Assembly (NCBI GenBank): GCA_002309695.1
Contig: DBXV01000025.1
Location: forward strand, 95,171 to 127,518
DNA length: 32,348 nucleotides
Direction of reading: 5' to 3'
DNA from: Myxococcales bacterium UBA1203
GTDB taxonomy: Bacteria > Myxococcota > Myxococcia > Myxococcales > UBA5297
Below the pieces are notes generated by a model. It saw only the letters and a list, made by a program, of their open reading frames with translations, did not search any database and was not told the origin of the DNA. Each line of letters begins with the position of its first letter. Positions within the stretch are counted from its first letter, which is position 1. Made by a program: the position numbers and the translations under genes. Below, piece after piece: positions 29,268-32,348 of this stretch.

Positions 29268-29311
29268 GCCGGGTTTCCTGCCAATGTGTTGGAAACCCGG
29301 CTTTCTTTTTT
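29268..29311 (+). terminator. Terminator of the tRNA-Pro/tRNA-Arg unit
   Basis: GCCGGGTTTCC (29268-29278) pairs perfectly over 11 bases with GGAAACCCGGC (29291-29301), followed by a T-rich run with six consecutive T. It lies before the chosen start of the glycosyltransferase gene, which argues against the longer open frame beginning at 29286. Confidence 0.94.
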
Positions 29312-29348
29312 CAGCCCTGAGCAGACCGCGACGGACTCCGGGAGCGCC

Positions 29349-31403
29349 ATGGAGCATTGCCCTCAACCTTCGCCGAAGCACGCCGCCGTCTGGATTGCCT
29401 TTGTTCTGGCGCTTGTGGCGCTGGTTCACTCACCTGCCCTCTCCGGCGGCTTTGTCTGGGACGATCACCAGCTCATTGAGGACCAGCGCATCGTCCGTGA
29501 GCTCCAGCCCATTGGTACCTATTTCGCCAATTCGTTCTGGAGCAGTCCCTACGAGGGGGCACGAGGCTTCTTTCGGCCGCTGGTGACGTTGAGCTACGCG
29601 CTGGAGTGGCGGCTCTGGGACGGAAATCCGCTGGGCTTCCACGCAACAAACCTACTGCTGCACCTGCTGAACTGCCTGCTCGTCTTTGTCCTCGCCCGAA
29701 AAAGCCGCGCCGCCATGCTGCCGGCCCTCTGCGCTATGCTTCTCTTCGGCGCCTTTCCGCGCCTGACAGAATCCGTCTCGTGGATCAGCGGCCGAACAGA
29801 CCTCCTGGCAGCTTTCTTCGCCCTTGCAGCCGTGATCCTTCACCGGAGCTTCTCCCAACGGACCTCGGCCAGAATCGGTGCCGCTGCTGCCATTTTTCTG
29901 GGGCTCTGCTGCAAAGAGGTCGCTCTGGCCGGCGCTGTGGCCATTGGAGTCTTTGAGCTGAGGCGCCTGATCAGCCCGCCGAGCGCCGACGCCAAAAATT
30001 TCGTGCCGCTTCGGATCCGCTTGGTCGATGCCGCCATTCGCCTTGGACCACTTTTGGCCGCAGGCCTCGTTTATGCCCTCCTCAGGCTCAGAAGCGGAAC
30101 CGTTGTCAGCAGCCCGCACGCCTTGCCTTTCTTCCCGACGCGCCTCGCCATGAGCCTCTCAGCTGTCGGGCACTACGCACTGATGCTGCTGTGGCCATTC
30201 AAGGCAGAACTTCAAATCGGAGACATAGGCATCGTCGAATTTCCCTTCGCCGCAGGAGGTGCCGCTGTCCTCCTCACCCTCGCGGCAGTCATCATTCGCC
30301 TGGGCTTCAGACGCATCGTCAGCTCCGACATCACCGACCTTTTGGCCATGGGAGCCTGTGCCCTCGTGCTCGTCCTCCATCTCGCCCCCCTCGACATGAA
30401 CGTCATCGCCGCGGACCGCTTTCTCTACGTGCCTGCCGCCGGCCTTGCCGCCGCGGGAGCCAGCATCATTTCCCGTATGCCGCCTCGTCTGCCTCAGCGG
30501 CTGCACACGGGGGCGCTCATCCTTCTCCCCTGCCTCGCGCTGGCATTTCTCTGCCGCACCTGGATTTCCGCACAAATTTGGACCGACGAACGAGGGTTCT
30601 GGGAAAAGGCCTGCCTGGATGCTTCAGAGTTCAACGCGTCTGTCTGGCTCGGTCTGGCGGGCATTCTCGATACCGAGGGGCTCTCCCTCCCGTCGCTGCA
30701 GGCCAATCAAGGGGCGGCAGACACGGCGCTTCGGTTGACCCCCCCCAATCACAACGTCGCTATCGCTGCGTGGGGAAACATTGCGCAGGGCGTTCAGGAA
30801 ACCGCCGGTTCAGAGGCCGCCATCCTTCGGCTCCAGGCCTTCATCGACTTCATCGGCAGCAACGCTGAACTGGCTTATCTAAAACGCGCCCGCATCAACC
30901 TGGCGCTGGTTCACGCCCGGGCAGGAAGATTCAGCAAAGCTGCAGACATGCTGAAGCTCTATGCCGCCGAAAATCCTGACGAGCCCGCTCCCCGAGCGCT
31001 GCTGGCCAATCTCAACAAAGCGCAGGCGCTGGCAGACACCCTTCCGAAAGCATCTCTGAAGTCTCTGACGCCGGAGCAGCTGAAAACCCGATATGCCGTG
31101 GCCGAACTTCTCAGCGACCGGCTCGCTGTCACAGACGCGCTGTTGGAAATGGTGAACAGGCCGGATGCGGATGACGCCACTCGCAATGAAGCCGCCGACA
31201 TCCTGCGCGCCAAAGGTCTCTGCCATCGGATCCAGGCCTCCGGCCTCAAGTTTCTGACGAACGATTCGGCCATCGCTCAGCGTTGCCGACCTCTTCCCGA
31301 AAAGCTGCAGCAGCGTCTGCCCGCTCTGCCCCAGGAGCTGTTCCTCACAACAGAGCATGCGCCCCACAGCGCGGTGATTTCGCCTGCTGAGCCAACAAGA
31401 TGA
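29349..31403 (+). CDS. TMTC-like GT-C membrane glycosyltransferase with TPR-like C-terminus
   Basis: Multi-pass membrane protein of 684 residues resembling TMTC/PMT-type glycosyltransferases, which use a polyprenyl-phosphate sugar. Family features in order: first helix, then FVWDDHQLIEDQRIV with the Asp-Asp pair (38-39) in the first periplasmic loop; RGFFRPLVTLSYALEWRLWDGNPLGFHATNLLLHLLN; LTESVSWISGRTDLLAAFFALAAV; KEVAL; and RFLYVPAAGLAAA. About ten to eleven hydrophobic segments extend to about residue 425. The rest is helical and TPR-like but degenerate. The start at 29349 has GGAG just upstream; the 29286 start lies inside a terminator hairpin. The stop overlaps aroD (ATGA). The acceptor, protein or glycan, is unknown. 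No promoter was found between the tRNA terminator and this gene. Confidence 0.82.
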   Translation: MEHCPQPSPKHAAVWIAFVLALVALVHSPALSGGFVWDDHQLIEDQRIVRELQPIGTYFANSFWSSPYEGARGFFRPLVTLSYALEWRLWDGNPLGFHATNLLLHLLNCLLVFVLARKSRAAMLPALCAMLLFGAFPRLTESVSWISGRTDLLAAFFALAAVILHRSFSQRTSARIGAAAAIFLGLCCKEVALAGAVAIGVFELRRLISPPSADAKNFVPLRIRLVDAAIRLGPLLAAGLVYALLRLRSGTVVSSPHALPFFPTRLAMSLSAVGHYALMLLWPFKAELQIGDIGIVEFPFAAGGAAVLLTLAAVIIRLGFRRIVSSDITDLLAMGACALVLVLHLAPLDMNVIAADRFLYVPAAGLAAAGASIISRMPPRLPQRLHTGALILLPCLALAFLCRTWISAQIWTDERGFWEKACLDASEFNASVWLGLAGILDTEGLSLPSLQANQGAADTALRLTPPNHNVAIAAWGNIAQGVQETAGSEAAILRLQAFIDFIGSNAELAYLKRARINLALVHARAGRFSKAADMLKLYAAENPDEPAPRALLANLNKAQALADTLPKASLKSLTPEQLKTRYAVAELLSDRLAVTDALLEMVNRPDADDATRNEAADILRAKGLCHRIQASGLKFLTNDSAIAQRCRPLPEKLQQRLPALPQELFLTTEHAPHSAVISPAEPTR

Positions 31404-32104
31404 TTCCTTCACGCGCCTCCGCCTCAGACCTGTCAGAACTTATCTGTGTCAGCCTCGGCCAGGGCGGTCTTCGCCAGCTGGAAAGCATGGCTGGCAAAGT
31501 GCGCTTCGCTGAAATCAGATTCGATTTGGCCGCGGAGACACTGCGGCCTGAAGACGCACTCCCTTTCATCGGACGCTTCGAGAGGGTCATCGCCGCCTGC
31601 CGCCCCGGAAAGCTGGCGCATGCGGACAGAGAGCGCCTGCTGATGGCCGCATTGGAGGCGGGAGCGGCCTTCGCGGATGTCGAAGCAGAGACGGACTCGG
31701 GCATGATTCAGCGCATTCGCCGGAAGGCCCATTCAGCGGGCGCGCGGCTCATCATTTCCAGCCACAATCTCAGAGAAACGCCGCCTCTGAACGTGCTCGA
31801 AAAACTCTGCCGCCATGCCTTCGGTGCCGGGGCTGACATGGTCAAAATCGCCTGCCTTCTCACCTCACAGGACGACGAAAACAGGCTGCTCAGCCTTCTG
31901 CGCCGCGATGATTTTTCGGGGCGCGTTATTCCCGTCGGCCTCGGTCCGGTCCGGGCGTGCCGCGCCCGGGTCCAGTCCCTTCTGAACGGCGCGCCGTTTA
32001 CCTATGCGGCCCCTGACGACGGCCCTCTGGCCATTCAGTTCCAGCCCGGATATTCGGAGATTTTGCAGGAGATTCAGCGCTGCCACACGGAGATTTCCCT
32101 CTGA
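31400..32104 (+). CDS. aroD: Type I 3-dehydroquinate dehydratase
   Basis: Third step of the shikimate pathway: dehydrates 3-dehydroquinate to 3-dehydroshikimate through a Schiff base in the cytoplasm. The class I motifs are present. FAEIRFD (36-42) supplies Glu38 and Arg40. ACRPGK follows. ISSHN has the catalytic His122, and MVKIA the Schiff-base Lys149. GLGPVRACR and FTYAAPDDG match the substrate-binding end. The 234-residue length is typical (E. coli about 250). The ATG at 31400 overlaps the glycosyltransferase stop, so an essential amino-acid pathway gene is coupled to an envelope gene, an unusual pairing. No other shikimate genes are in the window. Confidence 0.92.
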   Translation: MIPSRASASDLSELICVSLGQGGLRQLESMAGKVRFAEIRFDLAAETLRPEDALPFIGRFERVIAACRPGKLAHADRERLLMAALEAGAAFADVEAETDSGMIQRIRRKAHSAGARLIISSHNLRETPPLNVLEKLCRHAFGAGADMVKIACLLTSQDDENRLLSLLRRDDFSGRVIPVGLGPVRACRARVQSLLNGAPFTYAAPDDGPLAIQFQPGYSEILQEIQRCHTEISL

Positions 32105-32125
32105 AGCACCAGGCAAAATCCCCAG

Positions 32126-32154
32126 TTCCCCGGTCGGCAGCATCCCTCTATAAG
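32126..32154 (+). promoter_or_regulatory. Candidate promoter between aroD and pdxJ
   Basis: TATAAG (32149-32154) is a good -10. TTCCCC (32126-32131), 17 bases upstream, is a poor -35. CCCGCG and seven T follow, the same -10/GC block/T-run order as the two tRNA promoters. It would start a transcript at about 32161. Confidence 0.4.
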
Positions 32155-32160
32155 CCCGCG

Positions 32161-32252
32161 TTTTTTTGGCAGGCCGCAGCGCCAGAAACTTCCCGCACAC
32201 ATCAAGCGTCCGCCCTCCCAAAACGTTTACGGGACGGACGCCTTTCTTTTTT
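32161..32252 (+). ncRNA. Candidate small RNA or pdxJ leader
   Basis: A promoter-like element ends just before and a terminator ends this span, so a transcript of roughly 85-90 bases without a reading frame is possible. Alternatively it is the pdxJ leader with an attenuator, since pdxJ starts 34 bases later, or merely the end of the aroD transcript. No known RNA family was recognised. Confidence 0.3.
32206..32252 (+). terminator. Rho-independent terminator between aroD and pdxJ
   Basis: GCGTCCG (32206-32212) pairs with CGGACGC (32235-32241), with partial CCC/GGG pairing inside a large loop, followed by TTTCTTTTTT. It ends the glycosyltransferase-aroD transcript and/or the small transcript proposed here. 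Confidence 0.8.
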
Positions 32253-32285
32253 CAGCGAACCCCAAAAACAGGAGCTCAAACGACC

Positions 32286-32348
32286 ATGAAAACTGCTCTC
32301 GGCGTCAACGTGGACCACGTGGCCACCATTCGCCAGTCGCGGCTCCGG
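32286..32348 (+). CDS. pdxJ: Pyridoxine 5'-phosphate synthase, N-terminal fragment (runs off window)
   Basis: Only the first 21 codons are inside the window. They read MKTALGVNVDHVATIRQSRLR, matching the conserved PdxJ start (L-G-V-N-x-D-H-x-A-x-x-R-x-x-R), where Asn, Asp-His and Arg line the active site. PdxJ condenses 1-deoxyxylulose 5-phosphate with 3-amino-2-oxopropyl phosphate to make vitamin B6. AGGAG (32270-32274) lies 11 bases before the ATG. The frame is open to the window edge. The short match is highly diagnostic despite the truncation. Confidence 0.9.
   Translation, partial: MKTALGVNVDHVATIRQSRLR

Overview
The window is dense, GC-rich bacterial chromosome with about 23 protein genes, the first 21 codons of another, and four tRNA genes. 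Lipoprotein signal peptides (Cys after a lipobox), several signal-peptide-bearing beta-barrel proteins ending in aromatic Phe, and a DksA homologue show a Gram-negative (diderm) organism. The Cys-rich surface lipoproteins, the lidless Hsp70, the TMTC-like glycosyltransferase and tRNAs without encoded CCA recall the former Deltaproteobacteria (Myxococcota or Bradymonadota-like). That placement is an inference from gene style, not from a marker search. No phage, IS element, CRISPR array or rRNA is visible. The contents are mostly housekeeping genes mixed with lineage-specific envelope genes.

Layout. 335-760 is ndk with its own promoter and terminator. 962-2919 is a coupled pair of metal-transport membrane proteins (CNNM/CBS and GDT1/UPF0016). 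2968-5204 is a coupled pair of envelope proteins (HEXXH metallopeptidase lipoprotein and an Asp-rich barrel protein), closed by a strong terminator. 5494-8572 is a co-directional set: ADP-ribosylhydrolase-like protein, HAD phosphatase, nitroreductase and an unknown protein. 8641-11167 on the minus strand carries a membrane metallophosphoesterase and a barrel protein. Divergently, 11341-14426 carries ligA and ttcA overlapping by 4 bases. gyrA follows at 14799-17681 behind a 372-base leader with a strong hairpin.

17949-24939 on the minus strand holds a large 5'-nucleotidase lipoprotein, an OB-fold lipoprotein and an outer-membrane barrel, ended by a terminator. Then comes a separate 2[4Fe-4S] ferredoxin with a perfect palindrome beside its ribosome binding site. 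After a 680-base gene-less, partly AT-rich stretch come dksA-like 25620-25982, then an Hsp70 paralogue without lid, an SCP2-domain protein and a small helical basic protein (26200-28705). Two tRNA units follow (Phe-Met and Pro-Arg), each with a sigma70-like promoter, GC-rich discriminator and terminator. The window ends with a TMTC-like membrane glycosyltransferase coupled to aroD, a candidate small transcript, and the start of pdxJ.

How they work together. The minus-strand nucleotidase/OB-fold/barrel set looks like a split version of the extracellular nuclease-nucleotidase architecture (as in Bacillus YhcR), probably for scavenging nucleotides or phosphate. The Hsp70/SCP2/helical trio is the best candidate for an undescribed system, perhaps a chaperone acting at lipid or granule surfaces. 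LigA carries an unusual N-terminal extension with a consensus beta-clamp-binding pentapeptide.
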